A stretch of DNA of 64,000 bases from CAVTWH01 sp963794685 (GTDB taxonomy: Bacteria > Actinomycetota > Actinomycetes > Mycobacteriales > Micromonosporaceae), in the NCBI GenBank assembly GCA_963794685.1, contig CAWCFK010000012.1:806001-870000 (forward strand), read 5' to 3'. Made by a program: the position numbers and the translations under genes. Below, one piece after another: positions 15,220 through 23,430 of the stretch (position 1 is the first letter of the stretch; every line of letters starts with the position of its first letter). The notes under the pieces were generated by a model. That model saw only the letters and a program-made list of their open reading frames with translations, was not told the origin of the DNA and searched no databases.

Positions 15220-16278
15220 GTGCTACGCCTCCCGGACCGTGACCGGTCCCGCGTCGTCCTCATCGGCACCGCCCGGTACCACCGACCCGACCTGCCTGAC
15301 CTGCCCGCCGTGCGGCACGCGCTGCCGGGGCTCGCGGACGCCTTCGCCGATCCCCGACTCGGCGACATCGCCCCGGTGAACGTGCGCATCGTGCTCGACC
15401 CGGACGGGGTGGACGCCGCCGGCCTGGATCTCGTGCAGGCCGCCGGGTACGCCACCGACCTGCTGCTGGTCTACCTGGCCGGGCACCTGATCGACGCTGA
15501 CGCCGACGAGCCGGCCCTCGCCCTGCCCGGCGGCCGGCGTGGTCGGGGCGGCTCACTGCCGCTGCGCTGGGTGGCCCGCACCCTGGCCACCAGCCGGGCA
15601 GCCGTGCGGGTACTGGTGGTGGACGGGCACCTCGCCGGAGCCGAGGAGCACCGGGTACGGCTGCGGGGAGAGAGCGTGCTCGACGGCTCCGTGCTGGTGG
15701 CCCTCAGCGACTCTCCGCAGGGCTACGCGCCGCGCGGGCGGCCCGGTACGGCACTCTCCCGGGTACTGCTGGACCTGGTGTACCGGCGCGACGAGGGCCG
15801 CCCGTCCCGGCTGCTCCCCGTCGACCTGGCCGACGCGGCAGCCCGCGAACTCGGCGCCCGGGTCAGCTTCACCCAGCCGCCGCAGCCGCCGACGGTGGCG
15901 CTGTTCCGTGCCGCCGGCGCAGCGCAGCCGGTCCCGGCCGACGTGCGGGCCCTGCACCGGCTGGCCGAAGTGGCCGGTGACGCCGAACGACTCGGCCACC
16001 GCCCCGGCCTGACCGCCGACCGCTACCGCGACCTGGCCGTCACCGCCCACCGGGTGTACGGCCCGGAGCACCCGGAGACGCTGCGACTACGGCACCGCCT
16101 GGCGCACTGGACGGGCAAGGCCGGCGACATCTCCACCGCTGTCGCCCTCTACACCGAACTGCACGCCGACCGGCTACGGCTGCTCGGCGCGAACCATCCG
16201 CACACCCGCGGCTGCGCCGCCGACCTGCAGTACTGGCTCAGCCAACCGGCCGCCGCGGCGGTCCCCGCCGCCCGGTAG
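15220..16278 (+). CDS. Caspase-like (EACC1-type) protein with TPR tail, catalytic Cys replaced
   Basis: A 352-residue protein starting at GTG 15220 behind GAGGGGAGGA. The N-terminal ~200 residues match the caspase-like domain of actinobacterial conflict systems: SRVVLIGTARYHR, then LPAVRHALPGLADAF, then LLLVYLAGHL with the catalytic His89. At the place where active relatives read DxCxSG, this protein reads DGHLAG (135-140), with His137 in place of the nucleophile. It is therefore probably not a protease. The C-terminal ~90 residues resemble TPR repeats of the GPEHPETLRLRHRLA type, usual in protein-recognition roles. It is flanked by a terminator and by protein O-mannosyltransferase on the other strand, with no obvious partner. 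Confidence 0.78.
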   Translation: MLRLPDRDRSRVVLIGTARYHRPDLPDLPAVRHALPGLADAFADPRLGDIAPVNVRIVLDPDGVDAAGLDLVQAAGYATDLLLVYLAGHLIDADADEPALALPGGRRGRGGSLPLRWVARTLATSRAAVRVLVVDGHLAGAEEHRVRLRGESVLDGSVLVALSDSPQGYAPRGRPGTALSRVLLDLVYRRDEGRPSRLLPVDLADAAARELGARVSFTQPPQPPTVALFRAAGAAQPVPADVRALHRLAEVAGDAERLGHRPGLTADRYRDLAVTAHRVYGPEHPETLRLRHRLAHWTGKAGDISTAVALYTELHADRLRLLGANHPHTRGCAADLQYWLSQPAAAAVPAAR

Positions 16279-16312
16279 CCCAGCGGCGGTCCCCGCCGCC
16301 CGCTAGATCCAG
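16255..16312. repeat. 28-bp direct repeat spanning both stop codons of a convergent pair
   Basis: The 28-base segment 16255-16282 is nearly repeated at 16283-16310. The first copy contains the stop codon of the caspase-like gene (16276-16278) and the second contains that of the mannosyltransferase gene (16303-16305). Confidence 0.75.
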
Positions 16313-17850
16313 CGGCTGCCGAGCCACATCCGGTGCAGCCAGGATTCGTACGGGATCACGTTGCCCACGTAGATCGGGTAGAAGTACGCGAAGCAGAAGG
16401 CGACCAGCACGAGGTACGCGCCGACGGCCACCGCTGCGTAAAGTCTTCGGTCGGCCGGATCGAGTCGGCGTCTGGCGGCCGGTGCGCCGATAGCCGCCAC
16501 CGCCGAGGGTGCGGTGATGAACGCGCCGAGCACGTAGACCACCGCGAGGATCAGGAACGGTTCGGCCGGCAGCGCGTAGAAGTAGAACATCGTCCGGTCG
16601 TCGAGCTCCCACTTGAACCAGGGCAGGATGCCGGCGACCACGCCGAGCCCGATGGCCGCCGCCCGCCAGTCGCGCCGGCTGATCCCGAACCAGCCCAGCC
16701 CGAACAGCGCCGGCAGGAACGACCACCACAGCAGCGGGGTGCCCAGCAGCAGGATCTCCGACGAGCAGCTGGTGGAGTCGCACGGGCCGTTGCTGGACCA
16801 GTAGAACGCCACCGGCCGGCCGAGCAGCAGCCACTGCCACGGCCAGGACTGGTAGGTGTGCTTGGCGACCAGGTGGTCGTGGAAGTACAGCGCGTCGCGG
16901 TGGTAGTGGTACAGGTTGATCAGCGGGCCGATGAGCGGCGGCTCGCTGTCGCCGTGCTGCGTCAGCCAGTGCCGGTCGTACCCGGTGTCGGTGAGCAGCC
17001 AGCCACTCCAGCTGGCCAGGTAGACCAGGGCGACGACGGCCAGGAAGCCGACCACCCAGCCGGTCTCGTCCAGCAGCGTGTCCCGCCACCGGTGCACCAC
17101 CCCGGCGCTCTTGCGGGCCCCGATCTCCCACAGGTAGATCAGCACCACGAACAGGATGATGTACCACAGCGCGCTCCACTTGACCGACATCGCGCAGCCG
17201 GTCATCACCGCCGCCGCCAGCCGCCACCACGGGATGCCGTCGCGGAAATGGAAGCGCAGCCGACCGGCCCGACCGGGGGCGGTCGGATCAGCGCCGGCCT
17301 CGATCGCCCGTAGCCAGCGGGCCCGCCGCTGGTCGCGGTCCATCACCAGGCAGGCGAAGGCGGCCAGGATGAAGAACATCAGGAAGATGTCGAGCAGCGC
17401 CGAGCGGGACAGCACCAGCTGCATCCCGTCCAGGCTCATCAACAGGCCGGCGGCGCAGCCGAGCAGGGTGGAGCGGAACAGCCGGCGGGCGGTCCGGGTG
17501 ATGATCAGGATGGACAGGATGCCGAAGATCGCCGGGACGATCCGCCAACCGAACGAGTCGTACCCGAAGATCTTCTCGCCCAGCCCGATCAGCCACTTGC
17601 CCAGCGCCGGGTGCACCACGAACGAGCCGGTGTTGTTGGTCTCGTCCCACTCCACCCCGTGCGCCCACAGGTCGTGGCCCTCGGTGGCGTAGTAGACCTC
17701 GTCGAACACCTTGTCCGCCGGGTGCGCCAGGCCGACCAGTCGCAGGATCGCGCCGACCAGGACGACCACGCCGGTGGCCGCCCAGGACAGCCACCGGTCC
17801 GGGGGCAGGGGAGGGGCCAGCCGGCGACGGGTCACCTCGGGCACGTCCAC
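16303..17850 (-). CDS. pmt: Protein O-mannosyltransferase (dolichyl-phosphate-mannose type)
   Basis: A 515-residue polytopic membrane enzyme of the GT39/PMT family. It transfers mannose from polyprenyl-phosphate-mannose to Ser/Thr of secreted proteins during export. The first hydrophobic helix (about 22-42) is followed by the loop motif FDEVYYATEG with Asp50-Glu51, the essential acidic pair of the family. About ten further transmembrane segments follow, with a FVVHPALGKWLIGLGE loop and a C-terminal FAYFYPIYVGNVIPYESW. GTG 17850 is the first start after an in-frame stop; the ribosome site is weak. The gene is divergent from rsmI, the usual actinobacterial arrangement. Proline- and Thr-rich exported proteins in the window (such as the LPATG adhesin) are possible substrates. 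Confidence 0.92.
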   Translation of the reverse strand: MDVPEVTRRRLAPPLPPDRWLSWAATGVVVLVGAILRLVGLAHPADKVFDEVYYATEGHDLWAHGVEWDETNNTGSFVVHPALGKWLIGLGEKIFGYDSFGWRIVPAIFGILSILIITRTARRLFRSTLLGCAAGLLMSLDGMQLVLSRSALLDIFLMFFILAAFACLVMDRDQRRARWLRAIEAGADPTAPGRAGRLRFHFRDGIPWWRLAAAVMTGCAMSVKWSALWYIILFVVLIYLWEIGARKSAGVVHRWRDTLLDETGWVVGFLAVVALVYLASWSGWLLTDTGYDRHWLTQHGDSEPPLIGPLINLYHYHRDALYFHDHLVAKHTYQSWPWQWLLLGRPVAFYWSSNGPCDSTSCSSEILLLGTPLLWWSFLPALFGLGWFGISRRDWRAAAIGLGVVAGILPWFKWELDDRTMFYFYALPAEPFLILAVVYVLGAFITAPSAVAAIGAPAARRRLDPADRRLYAAVAVGAYLVLVAFCFAYFYPIYVGNVIPYESWLHRMWLGSRWI

Positions 17851-17993
17851 CCCGGTGTCCGAGGGGTGCGCCGGGTCCAGGTCAGCCGGATGCGGGTAGG
17901 AGCGTCGTCGCCGCCGATGTCACGCCTGCGATCGTAGGCTGCCAGGGGCGGCGGGGACACCCGCGCCGCGTGGAGCGAAACTACGAGGTTGCT

Positions 17994-18830
17994 GTGAGCG
18001 GGATGTTGATACTGGTCGGAGCGCCCCTGGGTAACCCCGCTGACGCCTCGGAAAGGCTGAAAACCACACTCTCCGACGTCGATGTGGTGGCCGCCGAGGA
18101 CACCCGTCGGCTGACCCGGCTGGCCCGCGAGCTCGGCATCACCGTCGCCGGCCGGATCGTCTCCTACTTCGAGGGCAACGAGGAGCGGCGTACCCCCGAA
18201 CTGCTCGCCGCCCTCCTCGACGGCCTACGGGTCGCGGTGATCACCGACGGCGGCATGCCGAGCGTCTCCGACCCCGGCTACCGACTCGTCCGGGCCGCGC
18301 TGGACGCCGGCATCCCGGTCAGCGCAGCGCCCGGCCCGAGCGCGGTGACCACCGCGCTGGCAGTCTCCGGGCTGCCGTGCGACCGGTTCTGCTTCGAGGG
18401 CTTCCCGCCGCGTACCCCGGCCGCCCGCCGCGCGGTGCTCGCCGAACTCGCCGCCGAACGGCGCACGCTGGTCTTCTTCGAGGCCCCGCACCGCATCGCG
18501 CAGACCCTGGCCGACCTGGTCGGCGCGTTCGGAGCGGACCGACCGGCCGCGCTGTGCCGGGAGCTGACCAAAACCTTTGAGGAGGTACGCCGTCAGCCGC
18601 TCGCCGGCCTGCTCGACTCGGTCGCCACCGACCCGCCGCGCGGCGAGATCACCCTGGTGGTCGCCGGCGCCCCCGCCGTGACAGCGGAGCGCCCCGACGA
18701 TGCCCGGCTACGCGCCGACGTGGCCGGCGTGGAGGCCGAAGGGCTGTCCCGACGGGACGCGGTCACCCGGATCGCCACCCGCTACGGATTGCCCCGCCGC
18801 GAGGTCTACAACCTCGTCGTCAGCAGCTGA
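17994..18830 (+). CDS. rsmI: 16S rRNA (cytidine(1402)-2'-O)-methyltransferase
   Basis: A 278-residue SAM-dependent methyltransferase that acts on C1402 of 16S rRNA in the decoding centre. The N-terminal LVGAPLGNPAD motif, AAEDTRRLTRLARELG, the ITDGGMPSVSDPGYRLV segment and AAPGPSAVTTALAVSGLP are all characteristic. GTG 17994 was chosen because GAGG lies five bases upstream; ATG 18003 is an alternative nine bases later. The gene is divergent from the mannosyltransferase and is followed by a 16-bp tandem array rather than a hairpin. Confidence 0.95.
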   Translation: MSGMLILVGAPLGNPADASERLKTTLSDVDVVAAEDTRRLTRLARELGITVAGRIVSYFEGNEERRTPELLAALLDGLRVAVITDGGMPSVSDPGYRLVRAALDAGIPVSAAPGPSAVTTALAVSGLPCDRFCFEGFPPRTPAARRAVLAELAAERRTLVFFEAPHRIAQTLADLVGAFGADRPAALCRELTKTFEEVRRQPLAGLLDSVATDPPRGEITLVVAGAPAVTAERPDDARLRADVAGVEAEGLSRRDAVTRIATRYGLPRREVYNLVVSS

Positions 18831-18845
18831 CCCGCGCCCGCGCCG

Positions 18846-18957
18846 GTCGCAGGGCGCCGGTGTCGCAGGGCGCGGTTGTCGCAGGGCGCGGTTGTCGCAG
18901 GGCGTGGTTGTCGCAGGGCGTGGTTGTCGCAGGGCGTGGTTGTCGCAGGGCGTGGTC
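18846..18957. repeat. 16-bp tandem repeat, seven contiguous copies
   Basis: Seven head-to-tail copies of GTCGCAGGGCGTGGTT (16 bases each, exactly 112 bases) lie between rsmI and the convergent GNAT gene. Copies 4-6 are identical; copies 2 and 3 share one variant base; copies 1 and 7 differ slightly. There are no spacers, and 16 is not a multiple of three. Confidence 0.9.
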
Positions 18958-19005
18958 CGGCAGGCCCGGCCGGTGGGGAGGGTGCCCGGCCGGGCGCGCC
19001 GGGGG

Positions 19006-19959
19006 TCAGTGGGAGCGGGGTGGGATGGGGCGGCGGTAGGCGACGAAGCTGTGTTCCCGGGTGAAGCCGGCCCGCTCGTAGAGGCCGACCGCGCCGGTCG
19101 GGCTGTCGGCGTCGACACCGAGGCCGGCCAGCGCCAGTCCGGCCGCGCCGGCCGCCGCCAGCACCTCGCTGAGCAGAGCGCTGGCCAGGCCCTGGCGACG
19201 CCACGCGCGGCGGGTGCCGACCTGGCCGATGTAGAGCCGGTCGGGGCTGGCGTCGGTGTAGCTGAGCACGTAGCCGGCGACCTCGTCACCGGCCAGCGCC
19301 ACCCGGGACAGCTCCGGCCGGTAGTCGGTGGAGTTGACGGTCAGCGTGGTCCACGGCTCGAACTCGCGGCGCTGGTAGCCCCAGTGGTCCGCGAAGGCCT
19401 CCATGTGCGCCTCGTAGAGCTCGTGGTGCTGGGACGTGTCCGGGGTGACGACCCGCAGGCCGGTGGGGAGCGCGATCGGTTCGGCCGCCGTGGTGGTCGG
19501 GGCGACCATGTCGAAGAAGTACCGCACGGGCGCGAAACCGAGCTTGGGGAACAGTCGGGACGCCTCGGTGTCGCCGGTGAGGGTGCCGGTCTCCGCCTGC
19601 CACTCGCTGCCCGGGTCGCGCTCGTCGTGGATCTCGACAGCCCGCTGGTACTGCCAGGTCAGCAGCTCCCGGCCGAGGCCCTGGCCGTAGCGGTCGGGGT
19701 GCACGCCGCCGTAGATGTCCACCCGGAACCCGCCCGGCGGCGGGGTCGGCACGATCCCTCCCGCGACGAGTACGCCGTCGCCGTCGAAGATCATCCGGGA
19801 GTCGGTCGCCCGGTCGACGATCAATGTGTCGGCCAGCACCCGGGTCTCGTCCTCGGTGAACGCGGGGCGTCCGCCGGCCCGTTCCTCGATGGCGTTGAGC
19901 AGGGCGGTGAGCTCCGCCGCGTCATCGGGCTCGTACGGCCGCGTCGTCAGGTCTGCCAC
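19006..19959 (-). CDS. Tandem GNAT-domain acetyltransferase
   Basis: A 317-residue protein built of two GNAT domains. The N-terminal copy (about 1-150) contains VDIYGGVHPDRYGQGLGRELL, where the V-x-P-x-x-x-x-x-G-x-G motif binds acetyl-CoA; the C-terminal copy has YIGQVGTRRAWRRQGLASALL. The layout resembles mycothiol synthase and related actinobacterial acetyltransferases. This is not MshD itself as far as I can tell, because that enzyme's substrate motifs are not evident. GTG 19959 lies unusually close to a GAGG (one base), so translation may be leaderless or coupled to the gene ending 41 bases upstream. The substrate is unknown. Confidence 0.85.
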   Translation of the reverse strand: MADLTTRPYEPDDAAELTALLNAIEERAGGRPAFTEDETRVLADTLIVDRATDSRMIFDGDGVLVAGGIVPTPPPGGFRVDIYGGVHPDRYGQGLGRELLTWQYQRAVEIHDERDPGSEWQAETGTLTGDTEASRLFPKLGFAPVRYFFDMVAPTTTAAEPIALPTGLRVVTPDTSQHHELYEAHMEAFADHWGYQRREFEPWTTLTVNSTDYRPELSRVALAGDEVAGYVLSYTDASPDRLYIGQVGTRRAWRRQGLASALLSEVLAAAGAAGLALAGLGVDADSPTGAVGLYERAGFTREHSFVAYRRPIPPRSH

Positions 19960-19999
19960 ACCTCGTACCGTACGGGCCGGGGCAACCGGAATTTCTCCC

Positions 20000-21457
20000 T
20001 CAGTACGCCGTGACGAACACGCCGAGGGCCAGGAGTAGGGGTACCGCGAAGGAACCCGCGACGGCGACGAGTCGACCGCGTCGGGGTAGCCGGCTCGCCC
20101 CGGTCGCCCAGACAGCGCCGACCCCGCAGGCCAGTACCAGCAGCAGCCCGAGCACCGCACGCACCCCGAGCCCGGTGCCGGTCCCCGCGTACGCCACCTC
20201 CGCGGAGTCGTTGACCACCTGGACGGGTACCCGCTGACCTGCTTTGGCGTGGGTCCCGACCAGCCGCAGGCCGGCCGCGTCCAGGCCGGCGCCGGTGACG
20301 TCGGCCGTGCACCGGCCGGCGATGCCCTGCCCGGTGCACCGGATGACCGCCGCGGTCGCGGTCTGCCCGTGTCCGAGGGTGAGCCACGCCGGACCGGCGC
20401 TGACCCAGCCGAAGAACGTGCCGAGCAGGGCGAACGCCAGCAGGCCGAGCAGTCCGACCAGTGGCTGGCGGGTGCCGTCGGGGAACTTGCGGACCGCCCG
20501 ACGCGGTACCGGCGCCCACCGGGGACCGGGCGACCAGGGCAGGATCGAGTCAGTGTCGGTCCCGGGCGTCGGGGCGCCGCGTCGTCGTACCACCGGGATG
20601 ACCAGCCGGGCCGGTGGGGCCGGCGGACGCTGGTAGCGAGGGGGCCGCTGGGCCGGCGTCGGACCGGCAAGCGGCTCCCCGCCCGGCACATCGACGGCCG
20701 GCTCGCGGTCACGCCGTAGCTGCGCGGCGGTGCTGTCCCGGCCGATCCCCGCCGGTCCGGTCGGACCTTCCTCGCGTCGGTCGGTCGGCTGCCCGGCGCC
20801 GCGCAGAGCGGGAGCGGCCACCGATTCCGGGCGGCGTGCGCTCGGCCCGGTTGGCGGGTGGGCGGGGCCTGATCCGGCTGATCGTGCGCCGCCGCGTCCG
20901 GTCGGAGTGGACCGCGCAGGAGTCGGCTGCGGCTCGGCAGGACTGAACCTGGCCGGCCGGATCGGCGCTCCGCCCGGCATACCCGGTGCCGGGGTGCCTG
21001 GTGCCGGCGTGCCCGCTGGCCTGCGGCGTGCCGGTGCCGGGGTGCCTGGTGCCGGCGTGCCCTGTGCCGGGGTGCCTGGTGCCGGGGTGCCTGGTGCCGG
21101 GGCCCAGCGGTGAGCTTCGCGCCGGCCGGATCCGACCTGCGGCCGGCTGATCGGATGCCGGGCCGGTGGCGAGGCGGGTCCGGTCGGGGTCCGGGCGGGT
21201 CCAGTTCGGGTGGGTCGATGCCGGTGGGCCGCAGGGTGGCCGGGTCGTCTGCAGGCGGCTCCGGGTCGGTCGGGTCGGGCCCGGTTGCCTCCGGGCCGGT
21301 CGCCGCCGGGCCGGGGGCCGGTGCGGGGGGCAGCGCCTCGGCGCGGTGCCGGCTGGCCCGGCGGCGCGATGGTGGCGGCGTGGCGCGCTCCGGGCCCTGC
21401 GGGGACAGCGGGTCGGGCGGTCACCGGGTCGGGCTCGCTGCGGGGGACAGTCGTCAC
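20000..21457 (-). CDS. Pro-rich membrane protein with PGTPA repeats, unknown function
   Basis: A protein of about 485 residues read from GTG 21457; a TTG at 21472 would add five residues. The first ~310 residues are low-complexity and rich in Pro, Arg and Gly, including about eight PGTPA-type pentapeptides encoded by near-identical 15-base repeats (roughly 20980-21110). After KFPDGTRQP comes a hydrophobic helix (about 330-350), an external domain of ~85 residues with two cysteines (IRCTGQG and GRCTADV, possibly a disulfide) and two final helices. The external domain resembles a DUF3592-like fold in strand pattern, but I cannot assign it firmly. The cytoplasmic tail may be an interaction scaffold. 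Confidence 0.6.
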   Translation of the reverse strand: MTTVPRSEPDPVTARPAVPAGPGARHAATIAPPGQPAPRRGAAPRTGPRPGGDRPGGNRARPDRPGAACRRPGHPAAHRHRPTRTGPARTPTGPASPPARHPISRPQVGSGRREAHRWAPAPGTPAPGTPAQGTPAPGTPAPARRRPAGTPAPGTPAPGMPGGAPIRPARFSPAEPQPTPARSTPTGRGGARSAGSGPAHPPTGPSARRPESVAAPALRGAGQPTDRREEGPTGPAGIGRDSTAAQLRRDREPAVDVPGGEPLAGPTPAQRPPRYQRPPAPPARLVIPVVRRRGAPTPGTDTDSILPWSPGPRWAPVPRRAVRKFPDGTRQPLVGLLGLLAFALLGTFFGWVSAGPAWLTLGHGQTATAAVIRCTGQGIAGRCTADVTGAGLDAAGLRLVGTHAKAGQRVPVQVVNDSAEVAYAGTGTGLGVRAVLGLLLVLACGVGAVWATGASRLPRRGRLVAVAGSFAVPLLLALGVFVTAY

Positions 21458-21576
21458 CGATACATTGCACAACGCACTGTCTGCCCTGCTCGGGAGGCTA
21501 TAGGCGTGTCGACCTATTTGGGGGTACTAAATACCTGATCGCGCACCGCCAGCCAGGGTCACTACGCTGATACCCC

Positions 21577-23361
21577 ATGAGTCACGTTCTCGCCGCGGTC
21601 GCCTGGCCCTACGCCAACGGCCCCCGCCACATCGGCCATGTCTCCGGATTCGGGGTCCCCTCCGACGTCTTCGCCCGGTACATGCGGATGGCCGGCCACG
21701 ACGTGCTCATGGTCTCCGGCACCGACGAGCACGGCACCCCGATCCTGGTCCAGGCGGAGAAGGAGGGGGTGAGCGCGCGGGAGCTCGCGGACCGGTACAA
21801 CCGGGTGATCGTGGAGGACCTGCACGCGCTCGGGCTCTCCTACGACCTGTTCACCCGGACCACCACCCGCAACCACTACCAGGTGGCGCAGGAGCTGTTC
21901 AAGCAGGTCTACGAGAACGGATACATGGTCAAGCAGACCACCCGGGGCGCAGTGTCCCCGTCCACCGGGCGGACCCTGCCCGACCGCTACATCGAGGGCA
22001 CCTGCCCGATCTGCGGCTACGAGCACGCCCGCGGCGACCAGTGCGACAACTGCGGCAACCAGCTCGACCCGGTCGACCTGATCAACCCGCGCTCGAAGAT
22101 CAACGGGGAGGCCCCGGAGTTCATCGAGACCGAGCACTTCTTCCTGGACCTGCCGGCGCTGGCCGGGGCGCTCGGCGAGTGGCTGCGTGGCCGGACCGAC
22201 TGGCGGCCCAACGTGCTGCGCTTCTCCCTGAACCTGCTCGACGACCTGCGGCCCCGGGCGATGACCCGGGACATCGACTGGGGCATCCCGGTCCCGCTGG
22301 AAGGCTGGCAGGACAACCCGAACAAGCGGCTCTACGTGTGGTTCGACGCGGTGATCGGGTACCTGTCGGCGTCGATCGAGTGGGCCCGCCGCTCCGGTGA
22401 CCCGCTGGCCTGGAAGCAGTGGTGGAGCGCCGAGGAGAAGGACGCCCGCTCGTACTACTTCATGGGCAAGGACAACATCACCTTCCACAGCCAGATCTGG
22501 CCGGCCGAGCTGCTCGCCTACAACGGCGAGGGCGCCAAGGGCGGTCAGCCGGGCGGGTACGGGCCGCTGGCGCTGCCCACCGAGGTGGTCTCCAGCGAAT
22601 ACCTGACGATGGAGGGCCGCAAGTTCTCCTCGTCCCGGTCGGTCGTCATCTACGTGCGCGACTTCCTGTCCCGCTACGACGCCGACGCGCTGCGGTACTA
22701 CATCGCGGTCGCCGGCCCGGAGACCACCGACACCGACTTCACCTGGTCGGAGTTCCTCCGCCGCAACAACGACGAGCTGGTCGCCGGCTGGGGCAACCTG
22801 GTCAACCGGTCGGTGGCGATGGCCGCCAAGAACTTCGGCGCGATCCCGCCGGCCGGCGAGCTGACCGATGCCGACCGGGCGCTGCTGGACGCGGCGCGGA
22901 CCGGCTTCGACACGGTCGGCGGCCTGATCGAGCGCAACCGGCAGCGGCAGGCGATCAACGAGGCGATGCGGATCGTGGGGGAGGCCAACAAGTACCTCTC
23001 CGACCAGGAGCCTTGGAAGATCAAGGACGACCGGGACCGGCTGGGGACCATCCTGCACGTCGTGCTGCAGGTGGTCAGTGACTGCAACACGCTGCTCACG
23101 CCGTTCCTGCCGCACTCCGCGCAGCGCGTCTTCGAGCTGCTGGGCGGCGAGGGGGTACACGCCCCGATGGCGGCCATCGTGGAGGTCGAGGACCTCGACG
23201 GCGGCCCCGCCTACCCGGTCCTCACCGGCGACTACTCCGAGGGCGCCCGCTGGACCTCGACTCCCATCGAAACCGGCCGGGCCCTGCTCCCGCCCAAGCC
23301 CATCTTCAAGAAGCTCGACCCCTCCATCGTGGAGGAAGAACTGGCCCGCCTCGCCGGCTGA
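21577..23361 (+). CDS. metG: Methionyl-tRNA synthetase
   Basis: A 594-residue class I aminoacyl-tRNA synthetase that charges tRNA-Met, including the initiator. The signature HIGH is at residues 18-21. The zinc knuckle has Cys143, Cys146, Cys156 and Cys159. KFSSS, a variant of KMSKS, is at 349-353. The C-terminal helical anticodon-binding domain lacks the extra EMAP-type domain found in some bacteria, so the protein is of the short form. No ribosome site precedes ATG 21577; TACGCT lies eight bases upstream, suggesting a leaderless transcript. Confidence 0.96.
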   Translation: MSHVLAAVAWPYANGPRHIGHVSGFGVPSDVFARYMRMAGHDVLMVSGTDEHGTPILVQAEKEGVSARELADRYNRVIVEDLHALGLSYDLFTRTTTRNHYQVAQELFKQVYENGYMVKQTTRGAVSPSTGRTLPDRYIEGTCPICGYEHARGDQCDNCGNQLDPVDLINPRSKINGEAPEFIETEHFFLDLPALAGALGEWLRGRTDWRPNVLRFSLNLLDDLRPRAMTRDIDWGIPVPLEGWQDNPNKRLYVWFDAVIGYLSASIEWARRSGDPLAWKQWWSAEEKDARSYYFMGKDNITFHSQIWPAELLAYNGEGAKGGQPGGYGPLALPTEVVSSEYLTMEGRKFSSSRSVVIYVRDFLSRYDADALRYYIAVAGPETTDTDFTWSEFLRRNNDELVAGWGNLVNRSVAMAAKNFGAIPPAGELTDADRALLDAARTGFDTVGGLIERNRQRQAINEAMRIVGEANKYLSDQEPWKIKDDRDRLGTILHVVLQVVSDCNTLLTPFLPHSAQRVFELLGGEGVHAPMAAIVEVEDLDGGPAYPVLTGDYSEGARWTSTPIETGRALLPPKPIFKKLDPSIVEEELARLAG

Positions 23362-23366
23362 CCACT

Positions 23367-23430
23367 GGTTCAGAGCCGGGCCGGTTCAGAGCTGGCCCGG
23401 TTCAGAGCTGGCCCGGTTCAGAGCTGGTAG
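23367..23430. repeat. 16-bp tandem repeat, four copies
   Basis: Four contiguous 16-base copies of GGTTCAGAGCTGGCCC (23367-23382, 23383-23398, 23399-23414, 23415-23430) start six bases after the metG stop. They overlap the 3' end of the convergent gene, whose stop codon is at 23418-23420. The middle two are identical. Confidence 0.88.

Noticed and set aside
18846..18957. Possible CRISPR array at the 16-bp repeats
   Set aside because: The copies are contiguous with no spacers, and no cas genes are present.
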